From positions 1 to 49,067 of the forward strand of contig JAKOXK010000085.1 in NCBI GenBank assembly GCA_029781035.1: 49,067 nucleotides of DNA, given 5' to 3'. This DNA comes from Armatimonadota bacterium. GTDB taxonomy: Bacteria; Armatimonadota; Fimbriimonadia; Fimbriimonadales; Fimbriimonadaceae. Shown here in pieces: positions 27,622-35,855 of this stretch. The position numbers were made by a program, and so were the translations under genes. Numbering within the stretch: the first letter of the stretch is position 1; every line of letters begins with the position of its first letter. Below the pieces are notes generated by a model that saw nothing but the letters and a program-made list of their open reading frames with translations, did not search any database and was not told the DNA's origin.

Positions 27622-29178
27622 CTAAAGGCCGAGCCTCGGCCACAGCTCGTCGACGCGCCGCTTCACGTCTTCGGACATCGTGATAAGTTTCGGGTAGTCG
27701 CGAGAGAACCCGTTCTCTCCGGGCCACTTGTGGGTGCAGTCAAATCCGATTTTTCCGCCAAATCCCTCTTGCTGGGCCGCATGGTCCAACTGGTCTACCG
27801 GTCCCCGCGAGTGGATCACGTCTCGACCCGGGTCGCAGTTCGCACCCAGCCGGAACAAGACCTCGTCGCGGTCTTGGACATTGCAGTCCGAGTCGAAGAC
27901 GAACACGAACTTGGTGAAGGCTAGCCCACCGAGTCCCCAGAGCGCACTCATCACCTTGTAGGCGTGCCCGGGGTACTTTTTCCTGATCGAGACGAACGCT
28001 ACGTTGTGAAAACAGGCTTCGACGGGCAGATTGATGTCAACGATTTCGGGCACCGTCATCTGGATCAAGGGCATGAAGATCCTCTCAACGGCCTTACCCA
28101 TCCAACCGTCTTCCATCGGTGGTTGTCCGACGATCGTGGCCGGCCAGACGGGCCTTTCACGATGGGTCACACACTCGACGTGGAGCACGGGGAAGTCCTC
28201 GGCCAGCGAGTAATAACCGGTGTGGTCGCCAAAGGGCCCCTCGAGACGCCGCTCGTTCGGATCGACCCAGCCCTCGAGCACGTACTCGCAGTCGGCGGGA
28301 ACGCTCACGTCGACCGTCTTGCACTTCACCATCTTGACCCCTTCTCTGCGAAGAAATCCGGCAAAGACCATCTCGTCAATGCCGGGTGGGAGGGGCGAAA
28401 TGGCGCTGAACATGTAGGCGGGATCGCCGCCAAGCGCGACCGCGACTTCGATCCGCCGTCGTTTGGCGCCTGCCTCTTCCATGTGCCTGGCGCCGGTCTT
28501 ATGCATTTGCCAGTGCATGCCGCACTCGTTCCGGCCCTGGATCTGCACGCGGTACATGCCCACGTTCCTTTTTCCTGTCGCCGGATCGTGAGTGAACACC
28601 ATCGGCAGAGTCACGTAAGGGCCTCCGTCTTCTGGCCAGCAGGTCAGGACGGGCAACTGAGTCAAGTCGACCTCTTGTCCCAACTGGACGACCTCTTGGC
28701 ACACGCCGTTTCTGACCGCCACAGGTTTCGTGGCTTTGAGGATTTCGATGAGCTTGGGCGCCAGGTTCAGGGCACTGCGGACACCCTGAGGAGGATCTGC
28801 GGGTAACTGGATCAATTCTCTGAGACGCGTGGCATGGTCTTCAAAGTCCGATGTACCGAGCGCGATCGACATGCGCAGTCGTGAGCCCATCGTGTTGATC
28901 GCGACGGGCACGCCAAAATGCCGTGGCGTCAGCAGGTGGGCAGTGACCTCATCATGGATGCTCGGTCGCCCCATTACCGCGCTGTCCGGACAGGGAGAGC
29001 CGAGACGGTGGGGCGGGCCAACGACATTGTCGAACAGCAACGCCGGTCCGCCAGCTTTCATGACCCGGTCCGCCACTTCCGTGATCTCAAGATAAGGCGA
29101 GACTGGTTCCGTGATCCTTTTGAGCTCGCCCCGTGACTGGAGTTCTTCCAGGAAATGCTGGAAATCGCGATACGCCAT
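27622..29178 (-). CDS. UbiD family decarboxylase
   Basis: This 518-aa prenylated-FMN-dependent decarboxylase has FLEELQSRGELKRITEPV at the N-terminus, GMYRVQIQGRNECGMHWQ and HKTGARHMEEA, PFGDHTGYYS, and VGQPPMEDGWMGKAVERIF. Members act in ubiquinone or menaquinone synthesis or in aromatic acid decarboxylation. The protein fits the menaquinone-type group in length, but no men or mqn gene nor UbiX prenyltransferase is in the window. The last codons form a GGCCGAG/CTCGGCC stem (27627-27641) that could help end transcription. Confidence 0.92.
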   Translation of the reverse strand: MAYRDFQHFLEELQSRGELKRITEPVSPYLEITEVADRVMKAGGPALLFDNVVGPPHRLGSPCPDSAVMGRPSIHDEVTAHLLTPRHFGVPVAINTMGSRLRMSIALGTSDFEDHATRLRELIQLPADPPQGVRSALNLAPKLIEILKATKPVAVRNGVCQEVVQLGQEVDLTQLPVLTCWPEDGGPYVTLPMVFTHDPATGKRNVGMYRVQIQGRNECGMHWQMHKTGARHMEEAGAKRRRIEVAVALGGDPAYMFSAISPLPPGIDEMVFAGFLRREGVKMVKCKTVDVSVPADCEYVLEGWVDPNERRLEGPFGDHTGYYSLAEDFPVLHVECVTHRERPVWPATIVGQPPMEDGWMGKAVERIFMPLIQMTVPEIVDINLPVEACFHNVAFVSIRKKYPGHAYKVMSALWGLGGLAFTKFVFVFDSDCNVQDRDEVLFRLGANCDPGRDVIHSRGPVDQLDHAAQQEGFGGKIGFDCTHKWPGENGFSRDYPKLITMSEDVKRRVDELWPRLGL

Positions 29179-29187
29179 GTCGATCGG

Positions 29188-29193
29188 ATTGTA
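29188..29193 (-). promoter_or_regulatory. TACAAT box 9 bases before ubiD-like gene
   Basis: Read on the minus strand, TACAAT is followed by nine bases and the ATG at 29178. There is no Shine-Dalgarno site, so a leaderless transcript is possible. Confidence 0.4.
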
Positions 29194-29254
29194 CGTGAGG
29201 CGTCGAAGCCGGGCGGGGACAAACCCGGCTCCGACGCGGCAGCCAATGCTATTC

Positions 29255-29413
29255 AGGCATCCGCCGCTTGGTGAGTAGAGCGATCACGGCCAGGATCAGG
29301 AAGAAGACGAAGAGGATCTTGGCGATCCATGCAGCCAGGCCAGCAATGCCTCCAAAGCCGAGGAATGCCGCAATGATCGCGATGATGAAGAAGACGACAG
29401 CATAGTGCAACAT
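29255..29413 (-). CDS. DUF1328 (YtjA-type) small membrane protein with altered C-terminus
   Basis: This 52-aa protein has two membrane segments and the DUF1328 core ([33 protein letters not shown]). GGGAGG five bases before the ATG gives a strong start. The family C-terminus is normally hydrophobic and then basic, but here the frame ends in ATHQAADA. The alternative frame at the same place reads LLTKRRMPE and stops at 29249-29251, which looks like the original tail. A one-base deletion near 29280 is therefore likely. The gene follows csbD by 13 bases. CsbD and DUF1328 proteins are often neighbours and linked to general or envelope stress. Confidence 0.75.
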
Positions 29414-29426
29414 GGTGGCCTCCCTG

Positions 29427-29642
29427 TCACGCCCGGATCACATCTTTGAGCTTGTCAGCCCAGCGGTCAATCTGCTCTGCTGCAGCTTCTTGAGTGAGGC
29501 CGTACTTCTGTTTCAGCAGTCCTTCCAGTCTCTCGCGCTTCCCATCGACCTGGAGGATTTCGTCGTCTGTGAGGTCTCCCCACTTTTCTTTGACGGCGCC
29601 AGTGATCTCGCGCCACTTTCCTTCAACGATGTTCCAGTTCAT
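29427..29642 (-). CDS. CsbD family stress protein
   Basis: This 71-aa protein shows the CsbD pattern [22 protein letters not shown] followed by [17 protein letters not shown] and a C-terminal amphipathic helix. These are small, abundant, stress-induced proteins of unknown mechanism. AAGGA seven bases before ATG 29642 selects this start over the longer frame from 29660. It is the first gene of a two-gene stress unit with DUF1328. Confidence 0.92.
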   Translation of the reverse strand: MNWNIVEGKWREITGAVKEKWGDLTDDEILQVDGKRERLEGLLKQKYGLTQEAAAEQIDRWADKLKDVIRA

Positions 29643-29760
29643 GTTTTCGTCCTTGGGCAAGACTCATTGCCCGGCCATTCTTTAGACTTCTGTCAAGAAT
29701 GCCGCGACGAAAACGTCCCAGTGAGGGGCTCTCGCTGCACTCACTTGGGGCCCTGAGAGC

Positions 29761-30618
29761 CTAGCTGGACAACGCTGACTCTGCCGCACGCACGGTGTTT
29801 TCGAGCAAGCTCGCGACCGTCATCGGACCGACGCCTCCAGGGACTGGCGTGATCCAAGATGCCACAGCAGCACATTCCTCGTACTGGCAGTCGCCGACGT
29901 CGTGGTTTCGGCCTTCAACCTTGTTGTATCCAGCGTCGACCACGACCGAGCCGTGTTTGATCCAGCTTCCCTGAACAAACTCTGGTTTTCCGACTGCAGC
30001 CACGACAATGTCTGCCATCGCGACGAGGTCGGGCAAATTGCGTGTGCGTGAATGGGCGATGGTCACGGTCGCGTTCTTTTCTAGCAACATGAGGGCAGCG
30101 GGCTTGCCGAGGATCACAGATCGTCCGATCACGACAGCATGTTTGCCCTGGCAATCGATTCCGTAGTGGTCGAGCAGAGTCATGATGCCCATTGGAGTCG
30201 CGCAACGAAAGCCTTTGAGCCCGGCCGTAAGCCTACCGAGCGAAGCCGAGGTGATGCCGTCAACGTCCTTGTCTGGATCCAGCGCGTTGAGGCACGCGTC
30301 CTCGTCGATGTGCGAGGGGAGTGGATGCTGGATCAGGACGCCATGGACACTGGGATCTCGGTTGAGCTTCCAGATCTGCTCCATGATCTGATCCTGGTGG
30401 GTGTCACCGTGCACTTCGAAACTCCCACTTTCCATGCCTGCCTTTTCTGCCCACGTCCGTTTCATCTTCACGTAGGCGAGGCTGGCCGGGTCTTGAGCGG
30501 CCACGATGGCCTCGATTCTTGGAACGATCCCCTTCTCTCTCAGCGCGGCCACGCGCTCGGCGAGCCGGGCGCGGATCTCAGTCGAGAGTGCCTTTCCGTC
30601 TAGGATGTGCGCTGCCAT
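29761..30618 (-). CDS. folD: Bifunctional methylene-tetrahydrofolate dehydrogenase/cyclohydrolase
   Basis: This 285-aa enzyme oxidises 5,10-methylene-THF to methenyl-THF and hydrolyses it to 10-formyl-THF, which feeds purine and formyl-Met-tRNA synthesis. Motifs: YVKMKRTWAEKAG with the catalytic YxxxK lysine, GVLIQHPLPSH, the substrate-pocket DVDGI, RCATPMGIMTLL, the NADP-binding GRSVILGKPAALML and the closing TPVPGGVGPMT. ATG 30618 is preferred to GTG 30624. It lies 44 bases after purE, a sensible pairing because 10-formyl-THF is used in purine synthesis. Confidence 0.96.
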   Translation of the reverse strand: MAAHILDGKALSTEIRARLAERVAALREKGIVPRIEAIVAAQDPASLAYVKMKRTWAEKAGMESGSFEVHGDTHQDQIMEQIWKLNRDPSVHGVLIQHPLPSHIDEDACLNALDPDKDVDGITSASLGRLTAGLKGFRCATPMGIMTLLDHYGIDCQGKHAVVIGRSVILGKPAALMLLEKNATVTIAHSRTRNLPDLVAMADIVVAAVGKPEFVQGSWIKHGSVVVDAGYNKVEGRNHDVGDCQYEECAAVASWITPVPGGVGPMTVASLLENTVRAAESALSS

Positions 30619-30662
30619 AGCCACCAGTTTATTGGGGCCAGCTCCAAGGGCATGGGGCGGAC

Positions 30663-31157
30663 TTAGCCCTGGCGCCTCGTCTCGGCAGCTTGCTTCAACA
30701 CGGAAGCCGTTTGGCTTTCACGGAAGCCCTGGATCTTGGCGGCCAGGTCCGGATCTTGGAGGGCCAGGATCTGTACGGCCAGTAACCCAGCGTTCCGGGA
30801 GTTCCCGATCGCAACGGTCGCCACAGGTACGCCGGGCGGCATTTGGACGATCGAATAGAGAGAGTCGACACCGGACAGAGACCGGCTCGACACCGGCACC
30901 CCGATCACGGGCAGCGTCGTCAAAGAGGCGATCATTCCTGGCAGGTGGGCTGCGCCACCTGCTCCAGCGATGATCAACTTGAGTCCGCGCGTCGCGGCCG
31001 ATTTCGCATACTCAACCATCCGGTCAGGAGTACGGTGTGCACTGACTACTTCGAGCTCATACGGTACACCGAACTCCTTCATGGTCTCCTCGGCGGCGAC
31101 CATGGTGTCTAGGTCGCTGTGTGATCCCATGACGATGCCGACGAGGGGGTCAGTCAT
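30663..31157 (-). CDS. purE: N5-carboxyaminoimidazole ribonucleotide mutase
   Basis: This 164-aa enzyme catalyses the N5-CAIR to CAIR step of purine synthesis. Signatures are [26 protein letters not shown] (catalytic His), [18 protein letters not shown] and [22 protein letters not shown]. It is class I (mutase) by the SAHR motif and length, so it would need PurK, which is not in the window. A TACCAT box lies 6 bases before the start, divergent from ftsZ. Confidence 0.96.
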   Translation of the reverse strand: MTDPLVGIVMGSHSDLDTMVAAEETMKEFGVPYELEVVSAHRTPDRMVEYAKSAATRGLKLIIAGAGGAAHLPGMIASLTTLPVIGVPVSSRSLSGVDSLYSIVQMPPGVPVATVAIGNSRNAGLLAVQILALQDPDLAAKIQGFRESQTASVLKQAAETRRQG

Positions 31158-31354
31158 GTCTCGATGGTACCGCCTTTGGCGCGAGAACTCCGTGTGGCAG
31201 CCTGGGTTGGCCGATGGGGCGTGGCGTTTGATTCCCTATCAGCCCGTCGGCAGGGGCGGATTCGACCGCAGGATGGCCAAGACGCGCCTAGCCCCGTCAA
31301 TGTGGAAAAGTTCCCGCTCCTTTTGCTTTCGCTGCGGCGTCTTCAAACACGATT

Positions 31355-31372
31355 CACAACCACTTGGTTGTG
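31355..31372. promoter_or_regulatory. 18-bp palindrome upstream of ftsZ
   Basis: CACAACCACTTGGTTGTG has perfect 8-base arms around CT. It ends 17 bases before the ftsZ start and sits just ahead of a weak -10-like TACGGA (31377-31382). The position suits a repressor operator; the binding protein is unknown. Confidence 0.5.
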
Positions 31373-31389
31373 CCAGTACGGAATCTGAT

Positions 31390-32514
31390 ATGAGCCCGAA
31401 GAACCTGTTTGAGACCCAGGCGATCATCAAGGTCATCGGCGTCGGTGGCGCCGGGTGCAACGCTGTCAACCGCATGGTCAGCACGGGAGTGCAAGGCATT
31501 GAGTTCATTGCCATGAACACTGACCGCCAAGCCTTGGAGACTTGTCTCGCGACAACCAAAGTCGTGCTTGGGGAGAACCAGACTCGCGGCCTCGGTACTG
31601 GCGGCGACCCTGAGCGCGGTCTCCAGGCGGCCAAGGAGAGCGAAAAGACGATCATCGAGCTTGTCGAGGGTGCGGACATGGTCTTTGTCACCGCCGGCAT
31701 GGGTGGAGGAACCGGCACTGGTGCGGCACCGCACGTGGCGGAACTTGCCAAACGACTCGACGTCCTCACCGTCGGCGTCGTGACAAGGCCCTTCGGCTTT
31801 GAAGGTCCGAGACGGAAACAAAACTCGCTGAGCGGCCTTGATCGGCTCCGCGACCGAACCGATACCCTCATTGTCATCCCGAACGACAACCTCATGAACG
31901 TCGTCGAGCGCAAGACGTCGCTTCAAGACGCGTTCCTGGTAGCGGACGACATCCTCCGTCAAGGCGTCCAAGGGATCAGCGACATCATCCTTCGGCCTGG
32001 ATTGATCAATGTGGACTTTGCCGACGTGAGATCAGTCATGAAGGACGCGGGTGTCGCCCTCATGGGGATGGGACACGGCGTGGGAGAGCAGAGGGCACGC
32101 AACGCGGCCGAGGCTGCGGCCAACTCACCGCTTCTGGAGACGGCCATCTTGGGAGCGAAACGCCTCCTGGTAAACCTGACCGCTGGTCCGGACTTCACGA
32201 TCGGTGAGGCCCATGACGCCATGGAGTATCTCCTACAACTCACTGACGCCGACGATGCATCAATCTTCATGGGCCAGGTGATCGACGACTCCATGGACGA
32301 CGAAGTGGTCGTCACCCTCCTGGCGGCGGGCATGAATGGCCAAGCGCGGCACGTCATCGATCAAGACATGTTCTCGGCGCCGGCTCCCCGAAGCCGCCGC
32401 GAGCCCGAACTGGAGCCTGCACCCTCTTCGCGCGGCGTGCCGAAACCGATCGAGATCGAGGAACTGGAATTGGATATCCCGACCTTCTTGCGAAGGCAAA
32501 GAACCGGCAACTAG
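31390..32514 (+). CDS. ftsZ: Cell division protein FtsZ
   Basis: This 374-aa tubulin-like GTPase forms the division ring. Motifs: IGVGGAGCNAVNRM, tubulin signature GGGTGTG (residues 105-111), the T7 synergy loop NVDFADV (N207-D212), then an Arg/Pro/Glu-rich linker and the conserved C-terminal peptide DIPTFLRRQ that binds FtsA or similar anchors. The frame is open far upstream (30970), but ATG 31390 gives the normal N-terminus. No mraZ, mur, ftsA or ftsQ gene is nearby, so ftsZ is outside a dcw cluster here. Confidence 0.97.
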   Translation: MSPKNLFETQAIIKVIGVGGAGCNAVNRMVSTGVQGIEFIAMNTDRQALETCLATTKVVLGENQTRGLGTGGDPERGLQAAKESEKTIIELVEGADMVFVTAGMGGGTGTGAAPHVAELAKRLDVLTVGVVTRPFGFEGPRRKQNSLSGLDRLRDRTDTLIVIPNDNLMNVVERKTSLQDAFLVADDILRQGVQGISDIILRPGLINVDFADVRSVMKDAGVALMGMGHGVGEQRARNAAEAAANSPLLETAILGAKRLLVNLTAGPDFTIGEAHDAMEYLLQLTDADDASIFMGQVIDDSMDDEVVVTLLAAGMNGQARHVIDQDMFSAPAPRSRREPELEPAPSSRGVPKPIEIEELELDIPTFLRRQRTGN

Positions 32515-32579
32515 CAGGATTGCATCTGACACGTACTGGTCCAACATCGCCCTGCGTCGAAAGGCGCGGGGCACCTTTT

Positions 32580-33383
32580 TCAGCGATTGTCAAAGCCTTG
32601 GTCTTCCAGAAAGCCCTTGAGTGCCTCCCGACCAGTCAGATGGTTTTCGTCGACCCGGCGTCCGCTCCGCATGGACCAGGTGACGCTCCCTTTCATCTTC
32701 TGCGTTTCATAGAATCCCGCCATACGCTCGTCATACTCTGATACGTCGGCTTGACTGTCGTACACCTCGCGGTGCCAGACCGCGTTCTGAGCGAGTCGGG
32801 GTTTGATGGCCGCTCGCGACTCCTCCGACGGCCAGCCCAGACAAAGCCCGAAGAGACCGACCGTGCCCCTGGGCAACTGCAAGAGCCGTTTGACACCCCG
32901 CACATCGTTCCGCAAGGCTCCGATATAACAGATCCCCAGTCCGACCGATTCGGCTGCGCAAACCATACGCTCTGCGGCCAAGGCGACGTCCAATACGGCC
33001 ATCGTATAGAACTCGTTGTAGTCGAGACCGAGGCAGCTCTCGCCGACCCGAGCCGCCGCTGTCCGGACACGATAGTGGTCTGCCAAGAATGCGAAGAACC
33101 AGGGCGCTTGATGGACTTGCCGCTGATCGTCGCAGAGTTTGGCCATTTCAAGGCGCCGTGCCGGATCCTGAACGCTCACGACGGTCCAAAGCTGTAAGTT
33201 GCTGCTGGTGGCGGCACTTTGTGCGGCCGCAACAAGTCCAGAAACGAGACTCTCTGGAACCGGCCGATCGGCATAGTCTCTTACGGACCGGTGGTTGAGG
33301 AAACGGGCCAGTCGTGGCAATTCCTCCGGCGGCTTGAAACCGTACCGAAGCTCCCACGCTTGTTCTGGCGACTCGTCGAACAT
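32580..33383 (-). CDS. NADPH-dependent nitroreductase-family oxidoreductase
   Basis: This 267-aa FMN enzyme of the NfsA-like branch shows FLNHRSVRDYADRPVPE, SAATSSNLQLWTVVSVQDP, the AVLDVALAAERMVCAAESVGLG helix and ICYIGALRNDVRGVKRLL. Such enzymes reduce nitroaromatics, quinones or flavins with NADPH; the natural substrate is unknown. It starts 5 bases after the thioredoxin-like gene and is the last gene of a four-gene operon, which suggests a redox theme. Confidence 0.92.
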   Translation of the reverse strand: MFDESPEQAWELRYGFKPPEELPRLARFLNHRSVRDYADRPVPESLVSGLVAAAQSAATSSNLQLWTVVSVQDPARRLEMAKLCDDQRQVHQAPWFFAFLADHYRVRTAAARVGESCLGLDYNEFYTMAVLDVALAAERMVCAAESVGLGICYIGALRNDVRGVKRLLQLPRGTVGLFGLCLGWPSEESRAAIKPRLAQNAVWHREVYDSQADVSEYDERMAGFYETQKMKGSVTWSMRSGRRVDENHLTGREALKGFLEDQGFDNR

Positions 33384-33388
33384 CGAGT

Positions 33389-33967
33389 TCAGGCTTTGGC
33401 CACGATCTGCTTTAGGTTCTTCTTCAGCCAGTCAAGTCCTGCATAGCCGACGATATGCCCGAAGCTCTTACCGTCCGGCTTAAGGAACTCAAGCCTCGGT
33501 ATCGTGTCCGCTTTGAACTCGGCAGAGAGCTTGCCGCCTTCCGGAGAGTCGACGTCGATCGGGACGATGATGGCTTTCCTCAGGATGTCGGCGACGTTCT
33601 TGTCCTCAAAGGCCTCACGCTTCATGATCTGACACGGTCCGCACCACGAAGCTTCGAACTTGAGGACGACGTACTTGTGTTCTGATTTGGCCTGTTTGAG
33701 GCCCTCGTCCTTTGAGAACGCCCAGTGGAACAGTGTCGATTCCGCAGTCTTGTCGTCTTTGGCAACGGTGTCGGTCGTGGACCGGACATCTTTGGAGGTC
33801 GGTTCATCGGCCGCTGGTTTGGCGGGTTCGGCCTTGGAGCCAGTGGTTTGTGTGGAATCGACCGAAGGCGAGGGCGACGACTCGTTGGGTGTCGGGTTCT
33901 GGCAGCCTGAGCCGAGGCCCAACAGGATAAGCCAGGTTGCGGGAAACAGGGCTTTGAGGCGCTTCAT
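33389..33967 (-). CDS. Membrane-anchored thioredoxin-fold lipoprotein
   Basis: This 192-aa protein has an N-terminal hydrophobic signal ending in LGLGSGC (C22), an imperfect lipobox with Gly at -3. A Ser/Pro/Thr/Lys-rich linker to about residue 75 follows, then a thioredoxin domain with active site WCGPC (C109, C112) and a downstream DTIPRLEFL cis-Pro region. It resembles DsbD C-terminal or thioredoxin_7 domains that reduce or protect periplasmic thiols. The preferred start 33967 precedes the signal; the frame is open to 34165. It lies 10 bases after the preceding gene of the operon. Confidence 0.9.
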   Translation of the reverse strand: MKRLKALFPATWLILLGLGSGCQNPTPNESSPSPSVDSTQTTGSKAEPAKPAADEPTSKDVRSTTDTVAKDDKTAESTLFHWAFSKDEGLKQAKSEHKYVVLKFEASWCGPCQIMKREAFEDKNVADILRKAIIVPIDVDSPEGGKLSAEFKADTIPRLEFLKPDGKSFGHIVGYAGLDWLKKNLKQIVAKA

Positions 33968-33977
33968 AAATGGCTCT

Positions 33978-34547
33978 CTATTTCTTTCGGGAAATGTCGA
34001 CGAGTAGGTCGTAACAGAGCGGATCCATGAGGACAGCCTGTACCCAGCGGCGAAGCTTGTCCCGGTCCGAAAGCTTGCCACTCTCGCTTTCAGGCACGGA
34101 CAGCGAGTTGGAGGCAGCCTTGATCTGGCCCGCGTCAAATGTCTCCTCGACGACCTTGAGCACACCCTCGGTTTGTTCGATCACCATCGCCTCTCTGCGC
34201 TTCTGAAAACTCTGCAGCAGAACGAAAACGGCCTGCTGGACATTCTTTGGTGGAAGTTCGCCCTTCTCCTTGGCCGCCTTGAGGGCCGAATCGACACTGG
34301 GCTCTACCTTCTTCATCTCTTCGAGCTCTTTCTTCTCGATGTCTGCGACAGCTTGCCTGGCCTTTTCGATGGGCGTCAGGAGTTTCTTGGCCTGGTCGTT
34401 GGTCAGGAGAACCGGCAACAATTGGTTCATCAGGTCGAGCTGTCGCATCTTCGCCATGATGTTCGAGGCATCGTCGGCGCGCGCCAGGCCAGGCGCCATG
34501 AGTACGGTCACCATCAAGGGAAGGAGCCACAGGAGCTTTTTGTTCAT
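33978..34547 (-). CDS. Secreted alpha-helical protein of unknown function
   Basis: This 189-aa protein has a clear signal peptide (MNKKLLWLLPLMVTVLMAPGLARA). A charged helical body follows (LLPVLLTNDQAKKLLTPIEKAR, DIEKKELEEMKKVEPSVDSAL, LLQSFQKRREAMVIEQTE). The spacing recalls periplasmic Spy/CpxP-like or LTxxQ helical proteins, but the fit is only general. The start overlaps the preceding membrane-protein gene by 4 bases (ATGA). Placed before a thioredoxin-fold lipoprotein, a periplasmic role is likely. Confidence 0.75.
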   Translation of the reverse strand: MNKKLLWLLPLMVTVLMAPGLARADDASNIMAKMRQLDLMNQLLPVLLTNDQAKKLLTPIEKARQAVADIEKKELEEMKKVEPSVDSALKAAKEKGELPPKNVQQAVFVLLQSFQKRREAMVIEQTEGVLKVVEETFDAGQIKAASNSLSVPESESGKLSDRDKLRRWVQAVLMDPLCYDLLVDISRKK

Positions 34548-34900
34548 TGGTGTTCCTCGCTAGGGAGAGACGGCCGAGACTTCGTCTGAGTTTCCGGTCG
34601 AAGCATGTTCATGGTAAGGCAGACAGCACCCCAGGCTTGAAAGTGCACGAATACGCATCCGGCCATGAGGGTGGCTGCCCACGCCCAGGGAGTCAAGGCC
34701 CCGTTGTGCAGGCCGCCCATGGAACCGACAGCGAACAGGCCGGCAACGAGGAGCCCGGCACCAAGAAGCAGCAGGAGCGCCCCAGACAGTGTGCTCCTGC
34801 GCAACGGTCTCAATAGCCGGCGCCCAACAGTGGATCGGGCGAGCCAAACACCGTATCCGCACCAAGCCAGAAAGCAGACCCCAGCCTGAGCCCACAGCAC
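34544..34900 (-). CDS. Small membrane protein of unknown function
   Basis: This 118-aa protein has three predicted membrane segments (AGVCFLAWCGYGVWLA, SGALLLLLGAGLLVAGLFAV, AWAATLMAGCVFVHFQAWGAV) and a hydrophilic tail. It starts with GTG, six bases after a TAAAAC -10-like box. It is the first gene of the minus-strand operon: membrane protein, secreted helical protein, thioredoxin lipoprotein, nitroreductase. No family was recognised. Confidence 0.7.
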   Translation of the reverse strand: MLWAQAGVCFLAWCGYGVWLARSTVGRRLLRPLRRSTLSGALLLLLGAGLLVAGLFAVGSMGGLHNGALTPWAWAATLMAGCVFVHFQAWGAVCLTMNMLRPETQTKSRPSLPSEEHQ

Positions 34901-34929
34901 ACCGTGGTTTTACCGCTCTCTGGTTCAGT

Positions 34930-34935
34930 CACAAT
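34930..34935 (+). promoter_or_regulatory. CACAAT -10-like box before the PfkB-type gene
   Basis: CACAAT sits 8 bases before the ATG at 34944 in a 43-base divergent gap, without a Shine-Dalgarno site. Confidence 0.3.
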
Positions 34936-34943
34936 GGGGCGCG

Positions 34944-35855
34944 ATGATTGTCGTCTATGGGACGATATGCCTCGACCGAATCCATCGAGTACCCAGGTTG
35001 CCAGAACTGGGAGGCTACGTTGACATCGACGAGGAGCTTGATCTCGTCGGGGGAGAAGCAGCCAACACGGCTCTAGCCCTGTTGAAGTGGGGAGCCGCGT
35101 TTGTCCTGGGTGGAAACTCACTGGGAGATGGAGAGCTCGGGCGACGGCTCACCACTTCTGGACTGACCCTCGACCATCTGCCCCAAGGTGACCACTTCGA
35201 GCCTGTCTGCGACATCTACGTGACCCCAGATGGACAGCGCACGATGTTCGGTCGTGGTTTTCGTGAGATGGCGGAATGGGGGGATCCTGGACTTGTCGCG
35301 GCAGTCCCGGGCGACTGGTTCACCGTCGATGCGAATCACGGTGAAGCTGGTCTGCACGCGGCGCGGGACGCCAAGTCACGAGGCCATCGTCTGTACCTAG
35401 AGGATCTGCACTCGGCGCCTCAAGAAGGTGATTTCTGGCAAAGCAGTACGGACTGGGTGGGCACGAAAGGGAGTCTGAGCGCCTGCGAGACCTGGCTTGC
35501 GGGCTGGCTGTCGGGCAACGGGGGTTTTGGAATACTCAGCGATGGAGCCAACGGTTTTGTGGCTGGTGGCGGCCTGGCGGGCGGGGCGCGGTGCCCCATG
35601 CGCAGTTACCCACCCTTCCCGTGTCCCCGCGTCGTGGATTCGACCGGAGCCGGAGATGTGTTCCGAGCCGGTGTGCTCTACGGCTTGGTCAACAGCTGGG
35701 CCATCGGCCGATGTTTGGCCTTTGCATCAGCTGCCGGCAGCTTGAGCTGTACAGGGCTAGGAGCCAACACCGCGATCCCTTCCGTCGCAGAGGTTCTTGC
35801 ACTGATTGCCCGACACCCGGAGGTGTCCCGCCACTATGAGCCGCACGACTGCTAG
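34944..35855 (+). CDS. PfkB family carbohydrate kinase
   Basis: This 303-aa ribokinase-like protein shows an N-terminal VYGTICLDRIHRVPRLP, a GGEAANTALALLKWGA substrate loop, and the C-terminal PfkB signature DSTGAGDVFRAGVLYGL with catalytic base D238. Substrates in the family include sugars, nucleosides and sugar phosphates; this one is not predictable. The stop lies within CTAG, which also forms the stop of the converging dapF. Confidence 0.9.
   Translation: MIVVYGTICLDRIHRVPRLPELGGYVDIDEELDLVGGEAANTALALLKWGAAFVLGGNSLGDGELGRRLTTSGLTLDHLPQGDHFEPVCDIYVTPDGQRTMFGRGFREMAEWGDPGLVAAVPGDWFTVDANHGEAGLHAARDAKSRGHRLYLEDLHSAPQEGDFWQSSTDWVGTKGSLSACETWLAGWLSGNGGFGILSDGANGFVAGGGLAGGARCPMRSYPPFPCPRVVDSTGAGDVFRAGVLYGLVNSWAIGRCLAFASAAGSLSCTGLGANTAIPSVAEVLALIARHPEVSRHYEPHDC

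Noticed and set aside
27964-28806. Plus-strand 280-codon frame within the ubiD-like gene
   Set aside because: It is the mirror of the UbiD coding frame; the UbiD motifs are unambiguous.
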